Source of the DNA: Palsa-465 sp963800475
GTDB lineage: Bacteria > Actinomycetota > Thermoleophilia > Solirubrobacterales > Solirubrobacteraceae
Direction: 5' to 3'
NCBI GenBank assembly: GCA_963800475.1
Contig: CAWDAZ010000004.1
Span: 248,001 to 312,000, forward strand
Length of the DNA stretch: 64,000 nucleotides
Every line of letters begins with the position of its first letter. The stretch's first letter is position 1. The notes beneath the pieces were generated by a model, which saw only the letters and a program-made list of their open reading frames with translations, was not told where the DNA came from and did no database searches. Positions 7,503 to 15,997 of the stretch are shown here, one piece after another. Made by a program: the position numbers and the translations under genes.

Positions 7503-9131
7503 GTGACGAGCTACTCGATCGGAGTCGACTTCGGAACCGAGTCGGGGCGGGTGCTGCTGCTCGACCTCAGCACCGGCGAGGAGCGCGCGGCCGCCGTGGT
7601 TCGGTACCCGCACGGGGTGATCGACCGCGAGCTTCACGGCACCGGCGAGCCGCTACCGCCCGACTGGGCGCTGCAGGACCCAGACGACTGGCTGCTGGTG
7701 CTCGACGAGGGGGTGCCGGGGGTGCTCGCCGAGGCGGACATCGATCCCGCTGAGGTGGTCGGGATCGGCGTCGACTTCACGTCCTGCACGGTGCTGCCGG
7801 TCGACAGCGCCGGGACTCCGCTCTGCAAGTTCGAGCACTGGCGCGGGCGCCGCCACGCGTGGCCGAAGCTGTGGAAGCACCACGCCGCGCAGGCGGTCGC
7901 CGACCGGCTGACCGAGGTCGCGATCGAGCGAGGCGAGGCGTTTCTGTCGCGGTACGGCGGCCGGATCTCCTCGGAGTGGTACTTCCCGAAGCTGATCGAG
8001 GTATGGCTCGAGGACCGCGAGGTGTACAACGAGGCGCGCGCGTACATCGAGGCGACCGACTGGATCGTCTGGTACCTGACCGGACTCGAGCGCCGTCAGG
8101 CGTGCACCGCCGGCTACAAGGCGATGTGGTCGCCGGACGAGGGCCTGCCGCCGGTCGCGTACTTCGAGGCCGCGTACCCGGGCTTCGACACCCCGGGCGA
8201 GAAGCTCGGGCACCGGTTCGCGGCGCTCGGGACGCGCGCCGGAACGCTGCGGACCCCGATCGCCGAGCGGCTGGGACTGCCCGAGTCGGTGGCGGTGGCG
8301 GTCGGGAACGTCGACTCGTTCGTGTCGGTGCCAGGCTGCGGGGTGCAGCGGCCAGGCAGCTACGTGACCGTCGTCGGCACCTCGATCTGCGACATGCTCG
8401 TCGGCCCCGACGAAGTCCGCCTCCCGGGGATCACCGGCGTCGTCAAGGACGGGATCCTGCCCGGGCTGTACGGCTACGAGGCCGGGCAGGTCGCGGTCGG
8501 CGACATGCTCGCGTGGTTCGTCGAGACCCTCTGCCCGCCGGGCGCGGAGTTCGCAGAGCTCGAGCATGCAGCGGCGCGGATCGGGCCGGGCGAGACCGGG
8601 CTGGTGGCGCTCGACTGGTGGAACGGCAACCGCTCGATCCTCGCCGACGCCGACCTCAGCGGCGCGATCCTCGGGCTCACGCTGCAGACCGGTCGCGACC
8701 GGCTGTACCGGGCGCTGCTCGAGGCGATCGCGTTCGGAAACCGGCGGATCGTCGACAACTTCGTCGAGCACGGTCTCGCGATCGACCAGATCGTCGCGTG
8801 CGGCGGGATCGCCGAGCGCAGCCCGCTGCTGATGCAGCTGTTCGCCGACACGAGTGGGCTGCCCGTGCATGTGCCGGCGTCGAGCGAGGTTCCGGCGCGC
8901 GGCGCGGCGATGTTCGGTGCGGTTGCGGCCGGGACGTTCGCCGACATCGGCGCGGCAATCGCCGCGACGAGCCCGGCGCCGGCAAGGAGCTACCTCCCGG
9001 AGCCCGGCGCGAAGCGGGTCTACGACCAGGTGTACGCGATCTACCGCGGCCTCTACGACCTGCTCGGCAGCGCACAGGTCGAGCTGCTGCACGGGCTCAA
9101 GCGGATTCGAAACGAAAGGAGCGTGGCATGA
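7503..9131 (+). CDS. araB: L-ribulokinase
   Basis: Phosphorylates L-ribulose with ATP to L-ribulose-5-phosphate. The 542-aa protein has the ribulokinase-specific opening YSIGVDFGTESGRVLLLDL, the LCKFEHWRGRRHAW and GRISSEWYFPK segments of the sugar-binding N-lobe, and the GYEAGQVAVGDMLAWFV C-lobe motif that separates AraB from other FGGY kinases. GTG 7503 is the first start in frame, 22 nt after the ATPase stop. The 3' end overlaps the isomerase start as ATGA, so the two are translationally coupled. Confidence 0.95.
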   Translation: MTSYSIGVDFGTESGRVLLLDLSTGEERAAAVVRYPHGVIDRELHGTGEPLPPDWALQDPDDWLLVLDEGVPGVLAEADIDPAEVVGIGVDFTSCTVLPVDSAGTPLCKFEHWRGRRHAWPKLWKHHAAQAVADRLTEVAIERGEAFLSRYGGRISSEWYFPKLIEVWLEDREVYNEARAYIEATDWIVWYLTGLERRQACTAGYKAMWSPDEGLPPVAYFEAAYPGFDTPGEKLGHRFAALGTRAGTLRTPIAERLGLPESVAVAVGNVDSFVSVPGCGVQRPGSYVTVVGTSICDMLVGPDEVRLPGITGVVKDGILPGLYGYEAGQVAVGDMLAWFVETLCPPGAEFAELEHAAARIGPGETGLVALDWWNGNRSILADADLSGAILGLTLQTGRDRLYRALLEAIAFGNRRIVDNFVEHGLAIDQIVACGGIAERSPLLMQLFADTSGLPVHVPASSEVPARGAAMFGAVAAGTFADIGAAIAATSPAPARSYLPEPGAKRVYDQVYAIYRGLYDLLGSAQVELLHGLKRIRNERSVA

Positions 9132-10522
9132 ACCCCAACCCGCGGATCGGACTGCTCGGGATCATGCAGGAGCTCTACGACGACATGATCCCCGGGATCA
9201 CCGAGCACCAGGCGGCGTACGCGCGCGCGGTCGCAGAGCGGCTGGCGCCGGTGGCCGCGGTCGAGTTCCCGCGGCCGGCGCGCAATCGCGAGGACGTCGA
9301 GGCGATTGCCCGCGAGCTGGTCGCCGGCGGCGTCGACGGGATCGCGATCGTGATGCTCACGTACGGGCCCGCGCTACGGACCGTGCGGGCGCTGATCGAT
9401 ACGCCGGTGCCCCTGCTGCTCGCCAACATCCAGCCCGAGCGATCCGTGACTCCGGCATGGGACATGGACAGCCTCACCTACAACCAGGGGATCCACGGTG
9501 CCCAGGACCAGGCCAACGCGCTGGTCCGCGCCGGGATTCCGTTCTCGGTGCTGACGGGCGACTGGCGCTCGGAGGAGTTCGTCCGCGGGTTCGAGGACTG
9601 GGCCAGGGCCGCCCAGGCCGTGACGATGCTGCGAACTGCGCGGATCGCGCTGCTCGGATATCCGATGAACGGGATGGGCGACATCCGCTACGACCCGCCG
9701 GCGATGCTGCGGCGGATCGGGCCGGTCGTGCTCGCGGAGGACCTCGGGGCGCTCGTGCGCCGGATCGAGGCGGTCCCCGACGCCGATGTCGACGCGCTGC
9801 TCGACAAGCACGCGGAGCGGTTCGAGGTGGCATCCGACCTACCCCGCGAGCGGCACGCGTACGCGGCCCGGATGGAGCTGGCGCTCGGCGGCATGCTGTC
9901 GGACGGCGGGTATCGCGGGTTCTCGTTCCACTTCGACTCGATCGGTGGCGACGGCCGCTTCGAGCAGCTGCCGCTGCTCGCGGCGTCGGACCTGATGGCC
10001 GACGGGTACGGGTACGCGGCCGAAGGCGACACGAACACGGCGACGCTGATGTGCGCCGCCCAGACACTGATCGGCGATGCCCACTTCAGCGAGCTGTACG
10101 CGATGGACTGGGAGCTCGACTCGGTGCTGATCAGCCACATGGGCGAGGGCAACTGGCGAATCGCGCGTGGTGACAGGCCCGTGCGGCTGATCGACCGCGA
10201 GCTCGGGATCGGCCGGCTGAGCAATCCGCCGACGCCGGTGTTCTCGGCCGAGCCGGGACCGGCGACGACCGCGGCGCTGGTGCCGATCGAGGGCGAGTAC
10301 TACCGGCTCGTGGTTGGGCACGGCGAGGTGCTCGACACGCCCGAGCTCCCGAACGTCGAGATGCACCACTTCCACTTTCGGCCCGAGGCCGGCATGGAGG
10401 AGTTCATGGACGAGTGGCTGCGGCTCGGGGCGCCGCACCACTTCGTCACCAACCTCGGCGAGCACGCGGAGCGATGGCGCCGACTCGCCGAGCTGCTCGA
10501 GCTCGAGCACGAGGAGATCTAG
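9128..10522 (+). CDS. araA: L-arabinose isomerase-like protein (L-fucose/L-arabinose isomerase family)
   Basis: 464 aa. Membership of the arabinose/fucose isomerase fold is indicated by the N-terminal IGLLGIMQELYDDM, VMLTYGPALRTV and the metal-site region (GDTNTATLMC, EMHHFHFRP near the C-terminus). The order kinase-isomerase-epimerase (araB-A-D) makes L-arabinose to L-ribulose its likely reaction. It is shorter than the classical ~500-aa AraA and its motifs differ, so it looks like a divergent actinobacterial branch. The start is the ATG inside the ATGA overlap with araB; a much longer open frame upstream is only the shadow of araB. Confidence 0.8.
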   Translation: MNPNPRIGLLGIMQELYDDMIPGITEHQAAYARAVAERLAPVAAVEFPRPARNREDVEAIARELVAGGVDGIAIVMLTYGPALRTVRALIDTPVPLLLANIQPERSVTPAWDMDSLTYNQGIHGAQDQANALVRAGIPFSVLTGDWRSEEFVRGFEDWARAAQAVTMLRTARIALLGYPMNGMGDIRYDPPAMLRRIGPVVLAEDLGALVRRIEAVPDADVDALLDKHAERFEVASDLPRERHAYAARMELALGGMLSDGGYRGFSFHFDSIGGDGRFEQLPLLAASDLMADGYGYAAEGDTNTATLMCAAQTLIGDAHFSELYAMDWELDSVLISHMGEGNWRIARGDRPVRLIDRELGIGRLSNPPTPVFSAEPGPATTAALVPIEGEYYRLVVGHGEVLDTPELPNVEMHHFHFRPEAGMEEFMDEWLRLGAPHHFVTNLGEHAERWRRLAELLELEHEEI

Positions 10523-10528
10523 AGCGCC

Positions 10529-11218
10529 GTGCTCAGCTCGCTGATCGACAAGGTGCTCGAGGCCAATAAGGCGCTGCCGGCGCACGGGCTGGTGACGCTC
10601 ACGTGGGGCAACGCGAGCGCGATCGACCGCTCCGAGGGGCTCGTGGTGATCAAGGCGAGCGGCGTCTCCTACGGGGACATGACCGCCGCGGACATGGTCG
10701 TGGTCGACCTCGAGGGCAACGTTGTCGCGGGCGAGCGGCGGCCCTCCACCGACACCCCGACACACGTTGCGCTGTATCGCGCGTTCGACGAGATCGGTGG
10801 GATCGTCCACACCCACTCGACGTGGGCGACGGCGTGGGCGCAGGCCGGGCGCGAGATCCCGGTGCTCGGGACCACCCACGCGGATCTGTCCGCGTACCCG
10901 ATCCCGGTCACGCGCCCGCTGACGGCCGACGAGGTCGAGTCCGGCTACGAGGCCGCGACCGGCGCGGCGCTGATCGACGCGGTCGGCGACCGCGGCGCGC
11001 TGCTGGTTCCGTGCGTGCTCTCCCGCGGCCACGCGTCGTTCTGCTGGGGGGAGACGGTCGCCGCCGCCGTCGAGGCGGCCGCCACGCTCGAAGCCGTGGC
11101 GCGGATCGCGGTGCTGACGCTCGAACTCGACCCCGACGCGCCCCCACTGGCCGACGCCGTCCGCGACAAGCACTTCCAGCGCAAGCACGGTCCGCACGCG
11201 TATTACGGACAGCAGTGA
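10529..11218 (+). CDS. araD: L-ribulose-5-phosphate 4-epimerase
   Basis: 229-aa class II aldolase fold enzyme that turns L-ribulose-5-P into D-xylulose-5-P, the point where arabinose and xylose pathways join. The zinc-binding HTHSTWATAW motif (His 94 and 96), GTTHADLSAYPIPV and RGHASFCWGE with the third zinc His are all present, as is the C-terminal KHGPHAYYGQ tail typical of AraD. It starts at GTG, 6 nt after the isomerase stop, and overlaps araM as GTGA. Confidence 0.95.
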   Translation: MLSSLIDKVLEANKALPAHGLVTLTWGNASAIDRSEGLVVIKASGVSYGDMTAADMVVVDLEGNVVAGERRPSTDTPTHVALYRAFDEIGGIVHTHSTWATAWAQAGREIPVLGTTHADLSAYPIPVTRPLTADEVESGYEAATGAALIDAVGDRGALLVPCVLSRGHASFCWGETVAAAVEAAATLEAVARIAVLTLELDPDAPPLADAVRDKHFQRKHGPHAYYGQQ

Positions 11219-12465
11219 GCCGCCCCGAGATTGAGGTCGTCGTCGCGGAGGACGCGATCGAGCGGCTGTGCGCCCGGGTCGAGGCGCCCGTGCTCGCGGT
11301 GATGGACGTCAACACCCGGGAGGCGGCCGGGGACCGCGTCGTCGGCGAGCTGCGCGCCGCCGGAGCCGACGCGGAGGCGCTCGTGTTCGAGCAGAGCTCG
11401 GGCCTGGAGGCGAGCCTCGCGGCCGTCGAGCGGGTGCGCGCAGCGTTGAGCGACGGCCGGGTGCCGGTCGCCGTCGGCTCCGGCGTGATCACGGACGTCG
11501 TCCGGTACGCGGCGCACCAGCTCGACCGCGACTTCGTCAGCGTCCCAACCGCGGCCTCGATGGACGGCTACGCCTCGAGCGTCGCGCCGCTCCAGCTGGA
11601 TGGGGTCAAGGTGACGTACCCGGCGCGCGCGCCGCGAGCCATCTTCGCCGATCCACGCGTAATCGCGGCTGCGCCGCCCGAGCTGACGCGCGCGGGGCTC
11701 GGAGACCTGCTCGGGAAGGCGACGGCCCGCGTCGACTGGCTCGCGGCGCACCTGCTGTACGGGGAGCCGTTCGACGCCGAGGCCGACGAGCTCGTGCTGG
11801 TTCCGCTCGAGTTTGCGGCGGCGAACGTCGAGGCGGTGTTGAGCGGCGACGCTCGCGCGGTGGTGGCGCTGCTCGACGGGCTGATTCAGTCCGGGATCGC
11901 GATCGCGATCGTCGGGAGCTCGCGGCCGGCGAGCGGCTGCGAGCACCACGCCTCGCACCTCTGGGACCTGCTTGCCGCCCGGGGCATGAGGCCGCACGCC
12001 CTGCACGGGATCCAGGTCGGGTACGCGACGCGGTTTGCGATCCGCCTGCAGCGGTACGGGTTCGGGGGACGGCTGCCGTCCCTGCGGCGGCCGGTCACCG
12101 GCGAGCTCCTAAGCCCGGCTGCGCGCGAGTGGCTCGGCGAGCCGACACCTGAGATCGTTGCGGTGGCTCGGGAGAAACAGCGGCTCGTGACGGCGCTCGA
12201 CCGCTGGCCGGGCACGGACGCGGCGTGGGGGGCGGTGGTGTCGCAGATCGCGCCGGCGCTCGAGCTGTTCGCGGACGTCGAGCGGGCGCTGACGTTGGCC
12301 GGGACCCCGGCTGTGTCCGGTCACCTGGGCGTGGACGAGCGGATGCTCCGAGCCACGTTTCGTTACGCCAACCGCCTCCGCGCGAGGTACACCGTGCTCG
12401 ACTTTCTCGAGGGACAGGGCCTGCTCGAGCAGGCGATCGAGGCGATGCTCGCCGGACCGGACTGA
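11215..12465 (+). CDS. araM: AraM-type NAD(P)-dependent glycerol-1-phosphate dehydrogenase
   Basis: 416-aa member of the iron/zinc alcohol dehydrogenase-dehydroquinate synthase superfamily. PVAVGSGVITDVVRYAA is the nucleotide-binding glycine loop, SVPTAASMDGYASSVAPL follows, and GCEHHASHLWD carries metal-site histidines. Bacillus AraM, encoded in the arabinose operon, is a Ni-dependent sn-glycerol-1-phosphate dehydrogenase. Gene order araB-A-D-M is seen here too. GTG 11215 overlaps the araD stop. Whether it makes glycerol-1-phosphate or acts on a sugar phosphate in arabinose use is not known from sequence. Confidence 0.87.
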   Translation: MSRPEIEVVVAEDAIERLCARVEAPVLAVMDVNTREAAGDRVVGELRAAGADAEALVFEQSSGLEASLAAVERVRAALSDGRVPVAVGSGVITDVVRYAAHQLDRDFVSVPTAASMDGYASSVAPLQLDGVKVTYPARAPRAIFADPRVIAAAPPELTRAGLGDLLGKATARVDWLAAHLLYGEPFDAEADELVLVPLEFAAANVEAVLSGDARAVVALLDGLIQSGIAIAIVGSSRPASGCEHHASHLWDLLAARGMRPHALHGIQVGYATRFAIRLQRYGFGGRLPSLRRPVTGELLSPAAREWLGEPTPEIVAVAREKQRLVTALDRWPGTDAAWGAVVSQIAPALELFADVERALTLAGTPAVSGHLGVDERMLRATFRYANRLRARYTVLDFLEGQGLLEQAIEAMLAGPD

Positions 12466-12477
12466 GCGAGGCCGGCC

Positions 12478-13182
12478 GTGCGCCAGTTCTCCGTCGCCCA
12501 TCTCGCGGCGCTGGCGCTACTCATCGCGGCGTGCACGGTGGCCGTCGTCGCGCCTCGCCGGTGGCCCGGACACTGGGTGCGATGGGCATCGTGGGCGCTG
12601 GCTGCGGTGGTGTTCGCCGGGTGGGCAGGCGAGTACATCGCCGAGGTCGTCGTCGGCACCTGGACGCTGCACTTCAGCCTTCCGCTCCAGCTCACGGACG
12701 CGGTGTCGCTGGCCGCGATCGTCGCGCTGCTCACGCGCCGGCAGCTGTTCGTAGAGCTCCTCTACTTCTGGGCGTTCTCCGCCTCGCTCCAGGCGGCGCT
12801 CACGCCCGACGTCTCCAACTCGTTTCCGAGCGCCTTCTACTTCACCTACTTCGCCTACCACCTCGGCTCGATCACGGGCGCGTGCCTGCTGGTGTTCGGC
12901 TGCGGGCTGTACCCGCGCCGCGGTGCGATCTGGCGGGTCTACGCGCTGACGCTCGCCTGGGCCGCGCTGGCCGCCCTGGCTGACCTCGCGACCGGCGGCA
13001 ACTACATGTACCTCAGCAGCAAGCCGATCCACAACTCGCTGCTGAACGTGATGGGGCCATGGCCGTGGTACATCGCCGCGGGTGCCGCGATCGGGCTCGG
13101 GTTGTTCGTGCTGCTTGAGCTGATCGCTGATGCGGCGCGCCGGCACGACCGGCGCCTGCAGCTCTCCTACCAGCGATCGTGA
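12478..13182 (+). CDS. TIGR02206/YwaF-like membrane protein
   Basis: 234-aa polytopic protein with about seven helices. It has the features of the YwaF/TIGR02206 family: LHFSLPLQLTDAVSL in the middle, YFTYFAYHLGSI, and near the end GGNYMYLSSKPIHNSLL followed by GPWPWYI. The function of the family is unknown. The GTG start lies 12 nt after araM, so it may be the last gene of the operon, but a role in pentose use is not implied. The 3' end overlaps the convergent aldo/keto reductase gene by 16 nt. Confidence 0.8.
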   Translation: MRQFSVAHLAALALLIAACTVAVVAPRRWPGHWVRWASWALAAVVFAGWAGEYIAEVVVGTWTLHFSLPLQLTDAVSLAAIVALLTRRQLFVELLYFWAFSASLQAALTPDVSNSFPSAFYFTYFAYHLGSITGACLLVFGCGLYPRRGAIWRVYALTLAWAALAALADLATGGNYMYLSSKPIHNSLLNVMGPWPWYIAAGAAIGLGLFVLLELIADAARRHDRRLQLSYQRS

Positions 13183-14144
13183 ACGTGCTCGCGGATCAGG
13201 CGGTCGTACACGTCGCGGACGCCGTCGACCTGGTCCTGGCGTAGCGGCGGGAGCGCCGCCGCGGACACGTTCTGCTCGACCTGTTCGGCGTTGCGGGCAC
13301 CCGGGATCACGGTGCTGACCCCCTCCTGGTCGATCACCCAGCGCAGCGCGAACTGGGCGAGCGTGACCCCGGGATCGACCAGCGCCTTCAACTCGTTGGC
13401 GGCCCGCACGCCGACCTCGAACGGCACCCCGGCGAACGTCTCGCCGACGTCGAACGCCTCGCCGTGCCGGTTGTAGCTGCGGTGGTCGTCTGCCGCGAAC
13501 ACGGTGTGCTCGTCGTAGCGGCCCGAGAGGAGCCCGGAGGCGAGCGGCACGCGGGCGATGATCCCCACCCCGGCCTCGCGCGCGGCGGGCAGCACCTCCT
13601 CGACGGGCTTGCGGCGAAAGCAGTTGAGGACGATCTGCACGGTCGACACTCCGGGGCGGGCGATCGCCCACAGTGCCTGCTGGACGGTCTCGACCGACAC
13701 CCCGTACGCGCGGATCCGCCCGCTCGCGACCAGCTCGTCGAGCGCCTGGAACACCGCGTCGTCGAGGTACACGCCGTCGGGCGGGCAGTGGAGCTGGACC
13801 AGGTCGAGCGCCTCCATCTCGAGGTTGGCGCGGGACCGCTGGTTCCAGGCGAGGAAGTTCTCGCGGTTGTAGTTCGCGGCCAGCTGCTCGACGCGCCGTC
13901 CCATCTTCGTCGCCACGAACAGCTCGGGATGGGCGCGGTGCAGCTCCCCGCAGAAGCGCTCGCTGCGGCCGTCGCCGTATACGTCGGCGGTGTCGAAGAA
14001 CATGACCCCGTGCTCGACCGCGGTCTCGAGCACCGCCCGCGCCGCGCCCGCGTCGACGTCGCCCCAGTCCGCGCCGAGCTGCCAGGTGCCGAGGCCGACG
14101 ACGCTTACCGATCGGCCGAGGCGCTGGACTTGCCGCTGCTCCAC
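13167..14144 (-). CDS. Aldo/keto reductase
   Basis: 325-aa NADPH-dependent oxidoreductase with a TIM-barrel fold. The catalytic Asp and Tyr lie in FFDTADVYGDGRSE, the catalytic Lys in VATKMGRR, and the His in LVQLHCPPDGVY; VIPGARNAEQVEQN is the C-terminal NADPH-phosphate segment. It starts at GTG 14144, 3 nt after the thioesterase stop codon, so the two minus-strand genes probably form a pair. The substrate is not predictable. Confidence 0.9.
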   Translation of the reverse strand: MEQRQVQRLGRSVSVVGLGTWQLGADWGDVDAGAARAVLETAVEHGVMFFDTADVYGDGRSERFCGELHRAHPELFVATKMGRRVEQLAANYNRENFLAWNQRSRANLEMEALDLVQLHCPPDGVYLDDAVFQALDELVASGRIRAYGVSVETVQQALWAIARPGVSTVQIVLNCFRRKPVEEVLPAAREAGVGIIARVPLASGLLSGRYDEHTVFAADDHRSYNRHGEAFDVGETFAGVPFEVGVRAANELKALVDPGVTLAQFALRWVIDQEGVSTVIPGARNAEQVEQNVSAAALPPLRQDQVDGVRDVYDRLIREHVHDRW

Positions 14145-14147
14145 GAG

Positions 14148-14558
14148 TCAGCTCCGGTGGTAGATCTGCGTCTGGGTGACCTTGGCCGCGAGCTTGCCGT
14201 CGTCGCGCGCGAGCTCGGTCTCGAGCACCGCGAGCGTGCGACCCAGGTGCAGCGGCCGGGTCGTCGCGGTGACCGATCCCGATCGGACGGCGCGCAGGAA
14301 GTTCGTCTGCGACTCGATCGTGGCCGTCCCGCTCGCACCCTCGGGCAGGTTCATGAACGCAGCGATCGCGCCGCACGTGTCGGCCAGCGCCATGATCACG
14401 CCGCCGTGCAGCAAGTCCGCGGTGGTCGTCCGTTCGTGCGCCCACTTCACCCGCGCGCGGACCACCTCCGGTGTCGCCTCCAGTAGCTCGATCCCGAGCG
14501 TGGCCGCGAACGGGACCAGGTCGCGCAGGGCGCCGAGGTCGATCGATTCGGATTCCAC
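14148..14558 (-). CDS. PaaI-family hotdog thioesterase
   Basis: 136 aa. HGGVIMALADTCGAIAAF is the hotdog active-site helix of PaaI/YbdB thioesterases (HGG...D), and ESQTNFLRAVRSG with LHLGRTLAVLETEL are the following strands. I start it at GTG 14558, because upstream in-frame residues are Arg-rich and not family-like. It probably hydrolyses acyl-CoA thioesters. It is divergent from the UGPase gene with about 50 bp between the starts. Confidence 0.87.
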   Translation of the reverse strand: MESESIDLGALRDLVPFAATLGIELLEATPEVVRARVKWAHERTTTADLLHGGVIMALADTCGAIAAFMNLPEGASGTATIESQTNFLRAVRSGSVTATTRPLHLGRTLAVLETELARDDGKLAAKVTQTQIYHRS

Positions 14559-14611
14559 GGCCGCTGATCGTCGCACGTCGCCGTCGCGCGCGTCTGTGCA
14601 GAATGAGGTCG

Positions 14612-15991
14612 GTGAGCGCCGAGGGTCTGCACGCCGCTGAGCAGAAGATGCGCGACGCCGGTCAGCCCGACGAGGCCGTGCTGGCGTTCCGCCGCGCATA
14701 TGAGCGCGTCGACGCCGGCGAGTCGGCGGTGATGCGGTCCGCCGAGCTCGAGCCCGCATCGGACGTTCCGAGCTTCGAGGACCTGCCCGACGCCGATCCA
14801 CACGCGGCGCTCGAGCACGTCGCGTCGATCAAGCTCAACGGCGGGCTGGCGACGACGATGGGGCTGCGACACCCGAAGTCGCTGGTCGAGGCGAAGGACG
14901 GGCGGTCGTTCCTGGACCTGATCGTCGGCCAGACGCTCGCGCTCCGCCGGCGCCACGAGATCCGGCTGCCGCTGCTGCTGATGAACAGCGAGGCGACCCA
15001 GGCGGAGACGCTCGAGGCGCTGTCACGCCACCCCGAGCTCGACGCCGGGCTGCCGCTGACGTTCATGCAGAGCATGGTCCCGAAGCTCGACGCCGAGTCG
15101 CTCGAGCCGGTTTCATGGCCCGCCGCGCCGTCGGGGGAGTGGAACCCGCCGGGCCACGGGGACATCTACGGGGCGCTGCGCCGGTCGGGGGCGCTCGACG
15201 CGCTGCTGGGCGCCGGCTTTCGCTACGCGATGATCTCGAACATCGACAACCTCGGCGCGCGCGTCGAGCCGCGGATCGCCGCCTACCTGATCAGGCAGGA
15301 GATCCCGTTCCTGATGGAGGTCGTGATCGGCACCGAGGCCGAGCGCAAGGGCGGCCACCTGGCCCGCCGCCGCTCGGACGGTCAGCTGGTCCTGCGCGAG
15401 ACCGCGCAGCTCGCCCCGGAGGACGAGCAGTCGTTCCGCGACTACCGGCACTGGCGCTACTACAACACCAACAGCCTGTGGCTGAATCTGCGCGCGCTCG
15501 CCGACACGCTCGAGGACTCGGGCGGCGTGATGGAGCTGCCGCTGATCGTCAATCGCAAGACGGTCGACCCGCGCGACCCCTCCTCGACGCCGGTGCTCCA
15601 GCTCGAGAGCGCGATGGGCGCCGCGATCGCGAGCTTCCCCGGGGCGCGACTGCTATGCGTTCCGCGGCGCAGGTTCGTGCCGGTGAAGACGACGAACGAC
15701 CTGCTCGTGTTGCGCTCCGATGCCTACCGCCTGACCGACGAGCTGTTCGTGGAGCCGGACACTGCGCGCGGCGGGCGGCTTCCGTACGTTGATCTCGAGA
15801 AGCGCTTCTACGGCGTGATCGACGAGTTCGAGTCCCGATTCCCGGGTGGCCCTCCGTCGCTGCGCGAGGCCGAGCGGCTCGTCGTGCGCGGCGACGTCAC
15901 GTTCGGGCGGGGGGTCGTGGTCCGCGGCGCGGTCGAGCTCGACTCCGAGGAGCCGCTGGCGATCGAGGACGGGTCGGTGCTCGGCGGTTAG
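14612..15991 (+). CDS. UTP-glucose-1-phosphate uridylyltransferase, eukaryotic (UDPGP) type
   Basis: 459 aa. SIKLNGGLATTMG is the nucleotide-binding glycine loop of the UDPGP family (the human UGP2 type), not the GalU type. PPGHGDIYGALRRSG, FRYAMISNIDNLGA with the Asp that binds metal, EVVIGTEAERKGGHLARR and YYNTNSLWLNLRAL are all family motifs. The C-terminus (GDVTFGRGVVVRGAVELDS) looks like a left-handed beta-helix oligomerisation tail. GTG 14612 is preferred for its GAGG ribosome site; ATG 14603 is possible. It makes UDP-glucose for glycan or trehalose synthesis. Confidence 0.9.
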   Translation: MSAEGLHAAEQKMRDAGQPDEAVLAFRRAYERVDAGESAVMRSAELEPASDVPSFEDLPDADPHAALEHVASIKLNGGLATTMGLRHPKSLVEAKDGRSFLDLIVGQTLALRRRHEIRLPLLLMNSEATQAETLEALSRHPELDAGLPLTFMQSMVPKLDAESLEPVSWPAAPSGEWNPPGHGDIYGALRRSGALDALLGAGFRYAMISNIDNLGARVEPRIAAYLIRQEIPFLMEVVIGTEAERKGGHLARRRSDGQLVLRETAQLAPEDEQSFRDYRHWRYYNTNSLWLNLRALADTLEDSGGVMELPLIVNRKTVDPRDPSSTPVLQLESAMGAAIASFPGARLLCVPRRRFVPVKTTNDLLVLRSDAYRLTDELFVEPDTARGGRLPYVDLEKRFYGVIDEFESRFPGGPPSLREAERLVVRGDVTFGRGVVVRGAVELDSEEPLAIEDGSVLGG

Positions 15992-15997
15992 GCCGGG

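Noticed and set aside
7859..9127. Long open frame continuing upstream of the arabinose isomerase gene
   Set aside because: It overlaps araB in another frame, is Arg-rich and has no family similarity; the isomerase starts at the ATGA overlap at 9128.
12517..14445. 642-codon minus-strand open frame
   Set aside because: It runs antisense to the YwaF-like gene and in a shadow frame of the aldo/keto reductase and thioesterase genes; composition is Arg/Gly/Ala-rich without motifs.
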